Source: CAVVSD01 sp963837655 (GTDB taxonomy: Bacteria; Actinomycetota; Thermoleophilia; Solirubrobacterales; Solirubrobacteraceae). From it: DNA of 64,000 nucleotides. How positions within the stretch are numbered: the first letter of the stretch is position 1; the number at the start of each line of letters is the position of its first letter. The stretch spans positions 310,001 to 374,000 of the forward strand of contig CAWIOK010000023.1 of the NCBI GenBank assembly GCA_963837655.1, in the 5' to 3' direction. A program made the position numbers and the translations under genes. Below are positions 41,375 to 53,567 of this stretch, in pieces. Below the pieces are notes generated by a model that did no database searches, was not told where the DNA came from, and saw only the letters and a list, made by a program, of their open reading frames with translations.

Positions 41375-43800
41375 GTCGTCGGCAGCGAGCGCTGCGGCAG
41401 CCGGTGGATGACGTGGACGCGCTCGACCGCCTCGGCGGTCTGCAGCAGGCCGTCGGCCAGCTCGCCGAGGAACGCCTCGAGCGCGTCCCGGCGGCCGCGG
41501 TCGTCGGTGGCGGCGAGCGACGCGGTCTCCGAGAGCCGCAGCGCGGTCGATACGCGCAGGAGGTGGCGCTGGTCCTCCCGCAGCCGGCCGTCCGCACGCG
41601 CGGGCAGCGCGTCGAGGTCGTCGGACAGCCGCGCGAGCCCGTGGCCGACGGAGCGCGGGTTGTCCTCGTCGACCAGCAGGAGGTCCAGCAGCGTCCCCAG
41701 CTGCGCCTGCGACCGGTAACGGCGGCGGTAGGTGATGATGCTCTCCGCCGCGGTGAGGACCGACTCCAGCAGCAGGCTGTCGGTTGCCGTGTCGTGCGCC
41801 TGCCCGACGGTCGCGCGCAGCAGCGCGAGCACCTGCAGGCTGCGCTCCAGGCGCCGGCCGGCGTCCATGTGGCGCCAGCCCAGGTCGCGCTCCATGCTCT
41901 CCTCGAACAGGCCGCTCAGCGCCAGCAGGCTCTGCATGATCTCCGCGAGCGCGGCCTGCGGCTCGTCGACGTCGCCGACGAGCACGCGATCGAGCGCCCC
42001 GACGACCAGCCACGTGTCGCGCGACAACTGGTCGCGCACCGCCTCGGCCGCCGCGACGAGTCCCCGCGTGGCGTGCGCGAGCGTTCCCGGCCGGCTGTCG
42101 TCGACGATGAGCGCGCGCAGCTCCTCACCGGGGTGCGCCAGCAATGCGGGCCCGTCGTCGCCGGTGAAGCCGGGCTGCGTGGCGGTGACGCGCGTCGTCG
42201 CGGCCAGCAGAACCCGCAGCACCGAGACGCCGCCCTCGCTCGTCGCCGCCTCGAACTCGTTGCGCCGGTCCAGGACCACGCGCAGCAGGCGCGTGACCGC
42301 CTCCGCGCGCTCGGCGTAGCGACCCAGCCACCACAGGTTCTCCGCGACGCGCGACGGGATGAGCGCGCCGGGGCCGAGGCCGGGCGTCGCCGGTCCCCCC
42401 TGCAGCCAGAACCCGGTGGGGCGCTCGGGCTCGGACGCGAGCACCCACGTGTCCTTGCTGACGGCGCCGGTCTGCGCCGAGATGCGCCGGTGCCCGGTGT
42501 CCGGCGCGACGCGCGTCAGCCCACCCGGCATGACGCTGTAGGAAGAGCCGCGCGGGATGGCGAACGCGCGCAGCACGCTGCGGCGAAGCTCGATGCCGTC
42601 CCCGGTGAGCGTCGGCGCGCTCTCGGTCGTCGCCGACTCCTGGCCGACCCAGTCCGCCGGACGCGCCTCGATGCGGCGGCGCAGCTCCTCCAGCTCGGTG
42701 GACGACGCGTCCCAGCCGAAGACCGAGCCGTTGCCGCGGATCGGCGACGTCCGCCGCACGACGAGCTCGGGGAGGCGCTCGAGCACGTAGGCGCGTGACG
42801 CGGCGTCGCCGCACCACCAGCTCCGCACCGCCGGCAGCCGCAGCGGCCGGCCCAGCAGATGCCTGGCGACGTCGTCCTCGAACGCGGCCAGCGCCGGGTT
42901 CTCCAGGATGCCGGAGCCGAGCGGGTTGACGACCGAGACCGTCCCGGCGCGCGTCGCCTGCACGAGCCCGGTGACCCCGAGCTGGGACTCCGGGTTGAGC
43001 TCGAGCGGGTCGCAGTACGTGTCGTCGACGCGGCGCAGGATCACGTGGACGGGCTCGCGCTGCCCCAGCGAGCGCATCCACACCGACCCGCCGCGCACCG
43101 TCAGGTCGGAGCCCTCGACGAGCGGATAGCCCAGCGTGGAGGCGAGGACCGCGTGCTCGAAGGCGGTCTCGTTGTACGGCCCGGGGCTGAGCACGACGAT
43201 GCGCGGATCGTCGATCCCCGCCGGGGCGGCGGCCTGCAGCGCGGAGCGCAGCCAGCGGAAGAACGGCGCGAGCCGGTGGACCCCCGCGTCGCGGTACAGC
43301 GTCGGCAGGACCCGCTGGCAGACGAGACGGTTCTCCATCGCATAGCCCGAGCCCGAGGGCGCCTGGGTGCGGTCGGCGAGCACGACGAGCCGGCCGTCCT
43401 CGCAGCGCCCGAGATCGGCCGCGTAGTTGAAGAGCTGGTGCTCACCCGGCAGCCGGATGCCGTCGCAGGCGTGCAGGAAGCCCGAGTGCCCGAAGACGAC
43501 CTCGGGCGGGATGATGCGGCGTCGCAGCAGGTCCCGCGGTCCGTAGAGGTCGGAGAGGACCATGTCGAGCAGCTCCGCGCGCTCGATGATCCCGCTCTCG
43601 ATCTCCGCCCACTCGCCGGAGCCCAGGACGACCGGCATCGGATCCAGGCGCCACCGGCGCCGCCCGCCCCGCGGCGCGCTGGCGTCGCGGTAGACGACGC
43701 CGTCCTGGTCCAGCAGCCGCGTCGCCTCGTTCTGCCGGCGGCGCAGCTCGTCCAGGCCGAGCCCCGCGAGCGCCTCGCTGACATCCTCCGTCGTGGTCAC
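41371..43800 (-). CDS. Circularly permuted ATP-grasp / Alpha-E domain fusion
   Basis: The protein has 809 residues from GTG 43800. The first 480 or so are a circularly permuted ATP-grasp ligase domain (type 2): DPMPVVLGSGEWAEIESGI at about 55, GYAMENRLVCQRVLP, and LSPGPYNETAFEHAVLAS. The last 310 form the all-helical Alpha-E domain, starting SRVAENLWWLGRYAERAE, with repeats of helices rich in Arg/Glu. In most genomes these are separate adjacent genes; here they are one chain. The pair is thought to add a peptide or amine to an unidentified protein or metabolite. Both ends overlap the neighbouring transglutaminase genes by GTGA. Confidence 0.9.
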   Translation of the reverse strand: MTTTEDVSEALAGLGLDELRRRQNEATRLLDQDGVVYRDASAPRGGRRRWRLDPMPVVLGSGEWAEIESGIIERAELLDMVLSDLYGPRDLLRRRIIPPEVVFGHSGFLHACDGIRLPGEHQLFNYAADLGRCEDGRLVVLADRTQAPSGSGYAMENRLVCQRVLPTLYRDAGVHRLAPFFRWLRSALQAAAPAGIDDPRIVVLSPGPYNETAFEHAVLASTLGYPLVEGSDLTVRGGSVWMRSLGQREPVHVILRRVDDTYCDPLELNPESQLGVTGLVQATRAGTVSVVNPLGSGILENPALAAFEDDVARHLLGRPLRLPAVRSWWCGDAASRAYVLERLPELVVRRTSPIRGNGSVFGWDASSTELEELRRRIEARPADWVGQESATTESAPTLTGDGIELRRSVLRAFAIPRGSSYSVMPGGLTRVAPDTGHRRISAQTGAVSKDTWVLASEPERPTGFWLQGGPATPGLGPGALIPSRVAENLWWLGRYAERAEAVTRLLRVVLDRRNEFEAATSEGGVSVLRVLLAATTRVTATQPGFTGDDGPALLAHPGEELRALIVDDSRPGTLAHATRGLVAAAEAVRDQLSRDTWLVVGALDRVLVGDVDEPQAALAEIMQSLLALSGLFEESMERDLGWRHMDAGRRLERSLQVLALLRATVGQAHDTATDSLLLESVLTAAESIITYRRRYRSQAQLGTLLDLLLVDEDNPRSVGHGLARLSDDLDALPARADGRLREDQRHLLRVSTALRLSETASLAATDDRGRRDALEAFLGELADGLLQTAEAVERVHVIHRLPQRSLPTT

Positions 43801-46800
43801 GCGCGCCGCAGATCCAGTGTCCGCGGATGCTCGCCGGGCCCTTGGAGGGGAGGGATCTCGACCTGACCGGGCGTGTGCCCGTGCGCCTCGAAGCGGCTCG
43901 CGCGGCGCGCCTCGGCCTCGCCGGCGTTCACCGGCAGGGTCTCGTAGCTGCGGCCGCCGGGATGGACGACGTGGTACGTGCACCCGCCGAGCGCCCTCGA
44001 GCTCCAGCGATCGACCACGTCGAACACCAGCGGAGAGTGAACACCAATCGTCGGATGCAACGCGGAAGGAGGCTGCCACGCGCGGAAGCGGACCCCGGCC
44101 ACGAACGTCCCTGGCGTCTCCGTCGGCTGCAGCGGCACGAGCCGGTTGTTGCACGTCACCGCGTGGCGCGAGGACGTCATTCCGTCGACGCGGACCTGCA
44201 GCCGCTCGACCGACGAGTCCACGTACCGCGCCGTCGCCGACCCCGACTCCTCGCCGAGCACGTGCCACGGCTCGATCGCCTGGCGCAGCTCGAGCGTCAC
44301 CCCGTCGACGTGGGCGACGCCGAGTCGCGGGAAGCGGAACTCCAGGAACGGGTCGAGCCAGGCGGCGTCGAACGGGATGCCGTGCTCGCGCAGGTCGCGC
44401 GCGACGTCGGCGACGTCGGCCGCGAGCCACCAGGGCAGCATGAACCGGTCGTGCAGCTCGGTGCCCCAGCGGACGAGCGGAGCGCGGTAGGGCTCCTGCC
44501 AGCAGCGCGCGACGAGCGCGCGCACGAGCAGCGCCTGCACGAGCGCCATCTGCGTGTGCGGCGGCATCTCGAAGGCGCGCAGCTCCACGACGCCCAGGCG
44601 CCCGCGCTCGTGGTCGGGGCTGAACAGCTTGTCGATGCAGAACTCGGCCCGGTGCGTGTTGCCGGTGAGGTCGACGAGCAGGTTGCGCAGCAGGCGGTCG
44701 ACCTGCCACGGCAGCCGCGGCGTGCCCTCGGCCTCCAGCCGATCCAGCTCGGCGAACGCGATCTCCAGCTCGTAGAGGCTGTCGTCGCGGCCCTCGTCGA
44801 CGCGCGGCGCCTGGCTCGTCGGGCCGACGAAGCGCCCCGAGAACAGGTAGGAGAGCGCCGGGTGGTGCTGCCAGAACGTCACGAGGCTGCGCAGCAGGTC
44901 GGGGCGGCGCAGGAACGGGCTGTCGGCCGGCGTACGACCGCCGAGCGTGATGTGGTTGCCGCCACCGGTGCCGGTATGCAGGCCGTCCAGGGCGAACTTC
45001 TCGGCGCTGAGCCCGACGCGCTCCGCTGCGTCGAAGAGGGTGGCGGTGCGCTCCCGCAGCTCGGGCCAGGTCGTGCTGGGGTGGATGTTGACCTCGATCA
45101 CGCCGGGGTCGGGTGTCACGTCGAAGCGACCGGTCAGCGGATCGCCGGGCGGCCCGTAGCCCTCGAGCACGACCGGCACGCGCAGCTCGTGCGCACAGCG
45201 CTCCACGACGCTGATGAGCTCCAGCGCGTCGGCAGCGTCCTCCAGCGGCGGCAGGAAGACGAAGACGATGTCCCTCGCGCTCCTGGATGCAGAGCGCGGT
45301 GATGAGCGGCTCGGGATCCGGCTCGCCGGGGCGCCAGGTCAGCGCGTCGAGCGGCAGCCGCACGCCGATCGGCGAGTCGCCGGGGATGAGGAACAGGCGG
45401 CCCCTGCGCAGCGTCCAGGTTCCGGTCTCCCAGCCGGGTGAGGCGGCCCGCAGCGGGAGCGCCCAGCCGACCGGGTCACCGGGGTCGTCCTCGAACGGGG
45501 GCGGCGGGTCCTCGCCCGGCGCGCGAGCCTCGTTCCACACCGTCGCGATCGGGTCCTCGTAGGCGGCGAGCGCCGTGCCGGGGGGCAGGCCCAGCGGCTC
45601 GGTCAGCGCGGCGGCGAGCGCCGCGGCGTCGGACCGGGACGCCGTGCCCGGGCCCGTGGGATCGCCGAGGAGCGCGCGATCCCCCCACACCGGCACGCCG
45701 TCGGTGCGCCAGTGCACGCCGATCTGCCAGCGTGGCAGCGGCTCGCCGGGATACCACTTGCCCTGACCGTGCATGAGCACCGCGCCCGGTGCGAAGGCCT
45801 CCGCCAGCTCGTGCGTGAGGCGCCCGGCGAGCCCGCGCTTCGTCGGCCCGTCGGCGGCGACGCTCCACTCCGGCTCGTCGGAGCCCTCGGTCGCCACGAA
45901 CGTCGGCTCGCCGCCCATCGTGAGGCGCACGTCGCCCTCGCGAAGGGCGTCGTCGACGGCCAGGCCGAGCGCGTCCACGCGCTCCCACGTCCCGGCGTCG
46001 TAGGGCGCCGTGACGCGCGGGTCCTCGTGCAGCCGCCGCACCGAGTTGGCGTAGGTGAAGTGCGCGTGCGCGCCGGCCTCGACGGTCCCGGAGATCGGCG
46101 CGGCCGCCGCGATGCGCGACGCGCACGCCAGCGGGATGTGCCCCTCGCCGGCCAGCAGGCCCGACGTCGGGTCCAGGCCGACCCAGCCCGCGCCGGGCAC
46201 GTACGCCTCCGTCCAGGCATGGAGATCGGTGAAGTCGGTGCCGTCCTGGCCGTCCGGCACGAGCTGGACGAGGTAGCCGGACGCGAACCGCGCTGCGATG
46301 CCCAGGCGCCGCAGGATCTGCACGAGCAGCCACGCGCTGTCGCGGCAGGAGCCGATGCCGCGGCGCAGCGTCTCGTCGGGCGGCTGGACGCCGGGCTCCA
46401 TGCGCAGCGAGTAGGCAACGCTGCCCAGCACGCGGCGGTTGAGCTCGACGAGGAAGTCGATGATGCCCTCCGTGCGCCGCGGCACCGCCGCGACCCACGT
46501 GTCCAGCAGCGGACCGCCGTCCTCGGGCTGCAGGAAGGCCGCGAGATCGTGCTCCAGGTCCGGGGCGTAACGCAGGGGCCACGTCGCGGCCGACTCGTCG
46601 ACGAAGAAGTCGAAGGGGTTGATCACCGTCATGTCCGCGACGAGGTCGACGGTGACGGTCAGCTCGCTCGCCGGCTCGGGGAAGACGAGTCGGGCGACGT
46701 GGTTGCCGGACGGATCCTGCTGCCAGGAGAGGAACCGGTCCTTCGGGGTCACCCGCAGCGAGTACGCGAGGATCGGCGTCCGGCAGTGCGGAGCGGGCCG

Positions 46801-46884
46801 CAGACGTACCGTGTGCGGCGCGAGGACGACCGGGCGGTCGAACGTGTAGGACGTGCGGTGCTCGAGTGCGACGCGGATGCTCAC
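43797..46884 (-). pseudogene. Transglutaminase/DUF2126 long protein interrupted by a frameshift
   Basis: From GTG 46884 the frame encodes a transglutaminase: YTFDRPVVLAPHTVRLRP at the start, catalytic Cys in GIGSCRDSAWLLVQ, His in DLHAWTEAYVPG and Asp in GLDPTSG, then DUF2126 with DVRLTMGGEPTFV and HGQGKWYPGE. At 45272-45274 the + strand CCC causes a shift: the first frame goes on as REGHRLRLP, while the homologous continuation DIVFVFLPPLEDAAD is in the next frame, ending at 43797. Removing one base of the GGG (minus strand) restores about 1,029 codons. Both halves are conserved. Either a real recent mutation or a sequence error; if real, the start of the second half has no clear initiation site. 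Confidence 0.8.
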
Positions 46885-46963
46885 GGCGCTCAGTCTCGCC
46901 CCCCGGCGACCGACGGCCACTGGCCCTGCGGGCGGAACGCCGACGCCATCGTGTCGAACGACG

Positions 46964-46989
46964 GCGGGGCGGCCCTGAGGCCGCCCCGC
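46964..46989 (-). terminator. Hairpin downstream of clpC
   Basis: GCGGGGCGGCC (46964-46974) and GGCCGCCCCGC (46979-46989) make an 11-bp GC-only stem with a CTGA loop. It lies 25 nt beyond the clpC stop on the minus strand and before the transglutaminase start. No U-tract follows. Confidence 0.65.
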
Positions 46990-47014
46990 TCGCCCGACAT
47001 GCTGTTGGTGAGGT

Positions 47015-49591
<2,577 letters not shown>

Positions 49592-49784
49592 GGTGCTGCT
49601 GATCCTTCCTGCTGGGCGTGGCCTTAGCCTCGGTTCGTGCGTGGTCCGGCTGGGTCGTGGGTCACCAAAGCACCCGACTTGTCTCTCCCTATCGGCGCCG
49701 GAGCGCGATCAGATGAGGGTCGGGGTTGGATTGCGGGCATGAGGCAGTCTACCAACGGCCCCCGGCGCCCCAGGCAGGTCCTGG
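49592..49784 (-). promoter_or_regulatory. 193-nt intergenic region ahead of clpC
   Basis: This region should hold the clpC promoter. I found no ClgR, CIRCE or HAIR-type heat-shock operator, no clear -35/-10 pair, and no convincing hairpin at the lysS end. The mRNA leader would be long if the promoter is near the lysS stop. Confidence 0.4.
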
Positions 49785-51236
49785 TCAATTCCCGCGAAGT
49801 GCGGGAAAGAGCACGACATCGCGGATCGTGTCGTGGCCCGTCAGGACCATCACGAGCCGATCGATGCCGAGACCCAGGCCTGCGGTGGGCGGCATGCCCT
49901 GCTCCAGCGCCTGGACGAACCCCTCGTCGTAGGGCTGGGACTCATCGTCGCCCGCGGCGGCGTACCGCGCCTGCGCCTCGAAGCGGACGCGCTGCTCGTC
50001 GGGGTCGTTGAGCTCGGTGAAGGCGTTGGCGATCTCCATGCCGTTCGCGTAGGCCTCGAAGCGCTCCGTGGCGCCCGGCTTGGCGCGGTGGGCCTTGGCG
50101 AACGGCGAGATCTCGATCGGGTGGTCGAGGACGAACGTCGGCTGCACGAGCGTCGGTTCGACGTGCTTGGACAGCAGGTCGTCGACCAGCTGTGGCCATG
50201 TGAGGCGGTCGAGGCCCTCCATCTCCACGCCGGCGGCGCGGATGGCGGCGACCAGCGCGTCACGCTCGCGGTTGGCGTCGATGTCCACGCGGGTGGCCTC
50301 CAGGATGGCCTCGCTGAAGGTGACCCGGCGCCACGGCGTCGCGAAGTCGAGCTCGCCGTCGTAGCCGGCCGCCCGCGCCGCGGCGCCGACGACCTTCTCG
50401 AGACGCGCGGCGGCGTCGCCGTAGTCGGCGTATGCCTCGTACCACTCGAGCATCGTGAACTCGGGGTTGTGCTTCGGCGACAGCCCCTCGTTGCGGAAGT
50501 TCTTGCCGATTTCGTAGACGCGCTCCAGGCCGCCGACGATGAGCCGCTTGAGGTACAGCTCGGTGGCGATGCGCAGGTACATCGTCTGGTCCAGCGCGTC
50601 GTAGTGCGTCGTGAAGGGCCGGGCCAGCGCGCCGCCGTAGAGCGGCTGCAGGACCGGGGTCTCGACCTCCAGGAAGCCGTCGCCGTCGAGGGAGCGGCGG
50701 ATGGCCGTCACGATGCGCGCACGGGCGGCGAAGAGCTCGCGGGTCTCCTCGTTGGAGATGAGGTCCAGCTCGCGGCGGCGGTAGCGCGTCTCGACGTCCT
50801 GCAGGCCGTGGAACTTCTCCGGCGGCGACCGAAGCGACTTCGCCAACAGGGTCCAACCGTCGACGCGGAGGGTCAGCTCGCCGCGGCGCGATGCGAACGC
50901 CGTGCCGTCGACGCCGATGATGTCGCCCAGGTCGAGCCCGAGCAGCGTGTCCATCGCCTCGGAGCCCAGGACGTCGACCCGCGCCTGCAGCTGGATGCGC
51001 CCGCTGCGGTCCACCAGGTCCAGGAACGCCATCTTGCCCTGCCCGCGGCGTGCGGCCAGGCGGCCGGCGACGCGGTGCTGGGCCTCGGTCTCCTCACCGG
51101 CGGGCAGTCCCTCGTGCGCCGCGCGGACCGCCGCTGTCGACTCGACCCCCGGGTAGTCGTGGGGGAACGGCTCGACGCCGTCCGCGCGCAGGCGCTCGAG
51201 CTTCTCCCGCCGGACGGCGAGCAGCTCGTCCGCCAT
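49785..51236 (-). CDS. lysS: Lysyl-tRNA synthetase, class II
   Basis: The protein has 483 residues. It activates lysine for tRNA-Lys. The N-terminal OB-fold anticodon-binding domain covers about 45-150 (RVAGRLAARRGQGKMAFLDL). Class II motif 2 is FRNEGLSPKHNPEFTMLEW (about 250-268) and motif 3 GLGIDRLVMVLTG (about 460-472). Full length with no extra MprF-like membrane domain. The start is at ATG 51236. It follows greA by 23 nt and precedes clpC, as in Bacillus, where dusB-lysS precede the ctsR-clpC operon. Confidence 0.98.
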   Translation of the reverse strand: MADELLAVRREKLERLRADGVEPFPHDYPGVESTAAVRAAHEGLPAGEETEAQHRVAGRLAARRGQGKMAFLDLVDRSGRIQLQARVDVLGSEAMDTLLGLDLGDIIGVDGTAFASRRGELTLRVDGWTLLAKSLRSPPEKFHGLQDVETRYRRRELDLISNEETRELFAARARIVTAIRRSLDGDGFLEVETPVLQPLYGGALARPFTTHYDALDQTMYLRIATELYLKRLIVGGLERVYEIGKNFRNEGLSPKHNPEFTMLEWYEAYADYGDAAARLEKVVGAAARAAGYDGELDFATPWRRVTFSEAILEATRVDIDANRERDALVAAIRAAGVEMEGLDRLTWPQLVDDLLSKHVEPTLVQPTFVLDHPIEISPFAKAHRAKPGATERFEAYANGMEIANAFTELNDPDEQRVRFEAQARYAAAGDDESQPYDEGFVQALEQGMPPTAGLGLGIDRLVMVLTGHDTIRDVVLFPALRGN

Positions 51237-51259
51237 CTCGCTAGTGTCGCGCCACTGGC

Positions 51260-51739
51260 CTAGAGGCCGACTTCGATGGCGGTGATGCGCAGCTTGCGAG
51301 CGCCGCCGCGCGGGAGCGGGACCTCGACCACGTCGTCGCGCTTGCGGCCGATGAGCGCACGGCCGACGGGCGACTCGTTGGAGAGGCGCTCCGGCGGCTT
51401 GGCCTCGGCCGAGCCGACGATCGTGAACGTCTGGTCCTTGCCGCTGCCTTCGTCGGCCACCTTGACGACCGAGCCCACCTGGACGACGTCCGTCGTCAGG
51501 TCCTTCGCATCGATGACCGTCGCGGAGCGCAGCTTCTCCTCCACGGAGGCGATGCGCTGCTCGAGCATGGCCTGCTCGTTCTTGGCGTCGTCGTACTCGG
51601 AGTTCTCCGAGATGTCGCCGAACGCTCGGGCCTCCTTGATGCGCTCAGCGACCTCGCGCCGCTTGTCCGTCTGCAGGTGCGCGAGCTCGAGCTTGAGCTT
51701 CTCGAGGCCTTCTGGGGTGAGGATGACGTCCTTGGGCAT
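51260..51739 (-). CDS. greA: Transcription elongation factor GreA
   Basis: The protein has 159 residues. The N-terminal antiparallel coiled coil covers 8-75 (LTPEGLEKLKLELAHL; DISENSEYDDAKNEQAML is the conserved tip with the acidic residues that enter the polymerase secondary channel). The C-terminal FKBP-like domain (80-158) includes SPVGRALIGRKRDDVV. It triggers cleavage of backtracked RNA. It is upstream of lysS by 23 nt and probably shares its mRNA. Confidence 0.97.
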   Translation of the reverse strand: MPKDVILTPEGLEKLKLELAHLQTDKRREVAERIKEARAFGDISENSEYDDAKNEQAMLEQRIASVEEKLRSATVIDAKDLTTDVVQVGSVVKVADEGSGKDQTFTIVGSAEAKPPERLSNESPVGRALIGRKRDDVVEVPLPRGGARKLRITAIEVGL

Positions 51740-51784
51740 AGCCTGAAACCGTTCGACTGCAGGATCGGGGCGCGCCAGTGTAAC

Positions 51785-51801
51785 AGCCCTTCCCGAGGGC
51801 T
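51785..51801 (-). terminator. Hairpin between dusB and greA
   Basis: AGCCCT (51785-51790) and AGGGCT (51796-51801) pair over a 5-nt loop, with further partial pairing outside. It stands 11 nt after the dusB stop on the minus strand. It may end the fol-coaX-dusB message, with greA starting from its own promoter. Confidence 0.45.
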
Positions 51802-51811
51802 CTGTGGGGCT

Positions 51812-52807
51812 TCAGGCGGCCGCTGCGACGGGGCTGCGGAGGGTCGCGAGGACCGCTCGGGCCTCGGCGAGCGACGCTGTGCGCTGCAGCGCGTCGTTCA
51901 ACGTGCGATCCGCTGCGAGCCGGTCCACGTACCACGGGTAGAACTTGCGCAGATACCGCGCGGCGCGCTCCTCGCCGAGGTGCTCGGCCGCGCGTGCGAG
52001 CACCCAGTCGAGCTCGTCCAGGATCGCGTCGTGGCTGGGCTCCGCCGTGCCCGCGTCGAGCAGACGGGCGAACAGCCACGGGTCCCCCAGCGCGCCGCGC
52101 GCGAGCATGACGGCGGTCGCGCCGGTCCGGTCGAAGGCGTCGGCGATCCACGCGGGATCGCGCATGCCGCCGGAGAGGATCACCGGCGCGGGGAGCGTGC
52201 GGACCAGCTCCGCGGCGAGCTCGAGGTCCGGTGCACCCTTGTGCTGGACCTGGGCCGAGCGCGGGTGGAAGCCGATCGCAGCGACGCCCGCCTCCGCGAC
52301 GAGACGGTGGGCGAGCTCCAGGCCGTCCGTCTCGCCCCGCTTGCGGCCGCTGCGCAGCTTGACGGTGACCGGGAGGCCGCTGCCTTCGCGGGCCGCGGTG
52401 GCCACGGCGACGGCCGTGTCGTGGTCGCCCAGGAGCGCGGCGCCGGCGCCGGTCTTGCAGACCTTCGGGACCGGGCACCCCATGTTCAGGTCGATGATGT
52501 CCGCGCCCGCCGCCGCGACGCTGGCGGCCGCCGAGCGCATGATCTCGGGGTCCTGCCCGAAGAGCTGGATGGCGACCGGGCCGCCGCTGCGCTCGTCGGG
52601 ATGGATGCGCAGGAGCTCGGTGCAGGTCTTCTCGTTGCGGTAGTGGATCGCGTGCGAGGAGACCATCTCGGAGAACGCGAGCCCGGCCCCATAGCGCTTG
52701 GCCTGCAGGCGCACGAACCAGTTGCCGATTCCGGCCAGCGGCGCGAGCACGACCCGATTGCGAATCGTGTGCGGGCCCAGCTCCCAGCTGTCAGTCAGAT
52801 GGGGCAT
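51812..52807 (-). CDS. dusB: tRNA-dihydrouridine synthase (DusB type)
   Basis: The protein has 331 residues. It reduces uridines in the tRNA D-loop with FMN and NADPH. FMN-binding TIM-barrel motifs: VVLAPLAGIGNWFVRLQA at the start, the catalytic cysteine in DLNMGCPVPKVCKTGAGAAL (about 100-119), KLRSGRKRGETDG, FHPRSAQVQHKG and VILSGGMRDP. The end contains the helical tRNA-binding domain (RYLRKFYPWYVDRL). Its start overlaps the coaX stop by 17 nt, so translation is coupled. Bacillus dusB also lies between fol genes and lysS. Confidence 0.95.
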   Translation of the reverse strand: MPHLTDSWELGPHTIRNRVVLAPLAGIGNWFVRLQAKRYGAGLAFSEMVSSHAIHYRNEKTCTELLRIHPDERSGGPVAIQLFGQDPEIMRSAAASVAAAGADIIDLNMGCPVPKVCKTGAGAALLGDHDTAVAVATAAREGSGLPVTVKLRSGRKRGETDGLELAHRLVAEAGVAAIGFHPRSAQVQHKGAPDLELAAELVRTLPAPVILSGGMRDPAWIADAFDRTGATAVMLARGALGDPWLFARLLDAGTAEPSHDAILDELDWVLARAAEHLGEERAARYLRKFYPWYVDRLAADRTLNDALQRTASLAEARAVLATLRSPVAAAA

Positions 52808-53567
52808 TGCGTTCGTACACCAACCGTAGCCCCGTCAGCGTGAGCAGCTGGTCGATCTCCGAGATCTCCTCGGAGAACGGCACGATGTGATGCGCCAGCC
52901 CGCCGGTGGCGATGGACCGTGCCTCCGGCTCGCGCATCTCGGCGCGGATGCGGCGCAGGATCCCGTCGACGGCCGCCGCGTAGCCGAAGACCACGCCGGC
53001 GCGGATCGCGTCGACCGTCGATTTGCCGATGACGGTGCGCGGCGCCGCGAGGTCGATCTTGGGCAACTTCGCGCCACGCTCGGTCAGGGCGTCCAGCGAG
53101 ATCTCCACACCGGGAACGAGCGTGCCGCCGAGGTACTCCCCGGCGCGCGAGACGACGTCGAAGTTCACCGCGGTGCCGAAGTCCACGCAGATGGCCGGGC
53201 CGCCGAAGCGCTCCCGGATCGCGACCGCATTGACGAGGCGGTCGGCGCCGATCTCGCGGGGGTTGTCGTAGCGGATCGGCATGCCGGTCCGCAGGCCGGG
53301 ACCGACGCTCAGCATGCGGTGATCGAGATAGCGCTCGGCCATGGCGAGCCACTCGGGCTCCAGCACCGGCACCGTGCTCGAGATGATCGAGGCGTCGAGG
53401 TCCGCGAAGCCGAGCCCACGGAGCCCCAGCAGGTTGAGCAGGACGGCGCCGATCTCGTCGGCGGTCGCCGTGCGCACCGTGGCGAACCGCCAGTGCTCGA
53501 CCAGGCGGTCGTCCTCCCACGTGCCGAAGTGCGTCTGCGTGTTGCCGACGTCCACGACGAGCAGCAT
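52791..53567 (-). CDS. coaX: Type III pantothenate kinase
   Basis: The protein has 258 residues from ATG 53567, overlapping the folK stop (TGATG). It phosphorylates pantothenate, the first step of CoA synthesis. The ASKHA-fold phosphate-binding loop is VVDVGNTQTHFG (4-15), the second loop is ICVDFGTAVNFDVV (about 127-140) with the substrate-binding aspartate, and YLGGTLVPGVEISLDALTERG follows. In B. subtilis coaX lies after ftsH; here it is after folK. Confidence 0.96.
   Translation of the reverse strand: MLLVVDVGNTQTHFGTWEDDRLVEHWRFATVRTATADEIGAVLLNLLGLRGLGFADLDASIISSTVPVLEPEWLAMAERYLDHRMLSVGPGLRTGMPIRYDNPREIGADRLVNAVAIRERFGGPAICVDFGTAVNFDVVSRAGEYLGGTLVPGVEISLDALTERGAKLPKIDLAAPRTVIGKSTVDAIRAGVVFGYAAAVDGILRRIRAEMREPEARSIATGGLAHHIVPFSEEISEIDQLLTLTGLRLVYERNAPSD

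Noticed and set aside
49592..49784. CIRCE, HAIR or ClgR operator upstream of clpC
   Set aside because: No inverted repeat matching these elements was found.
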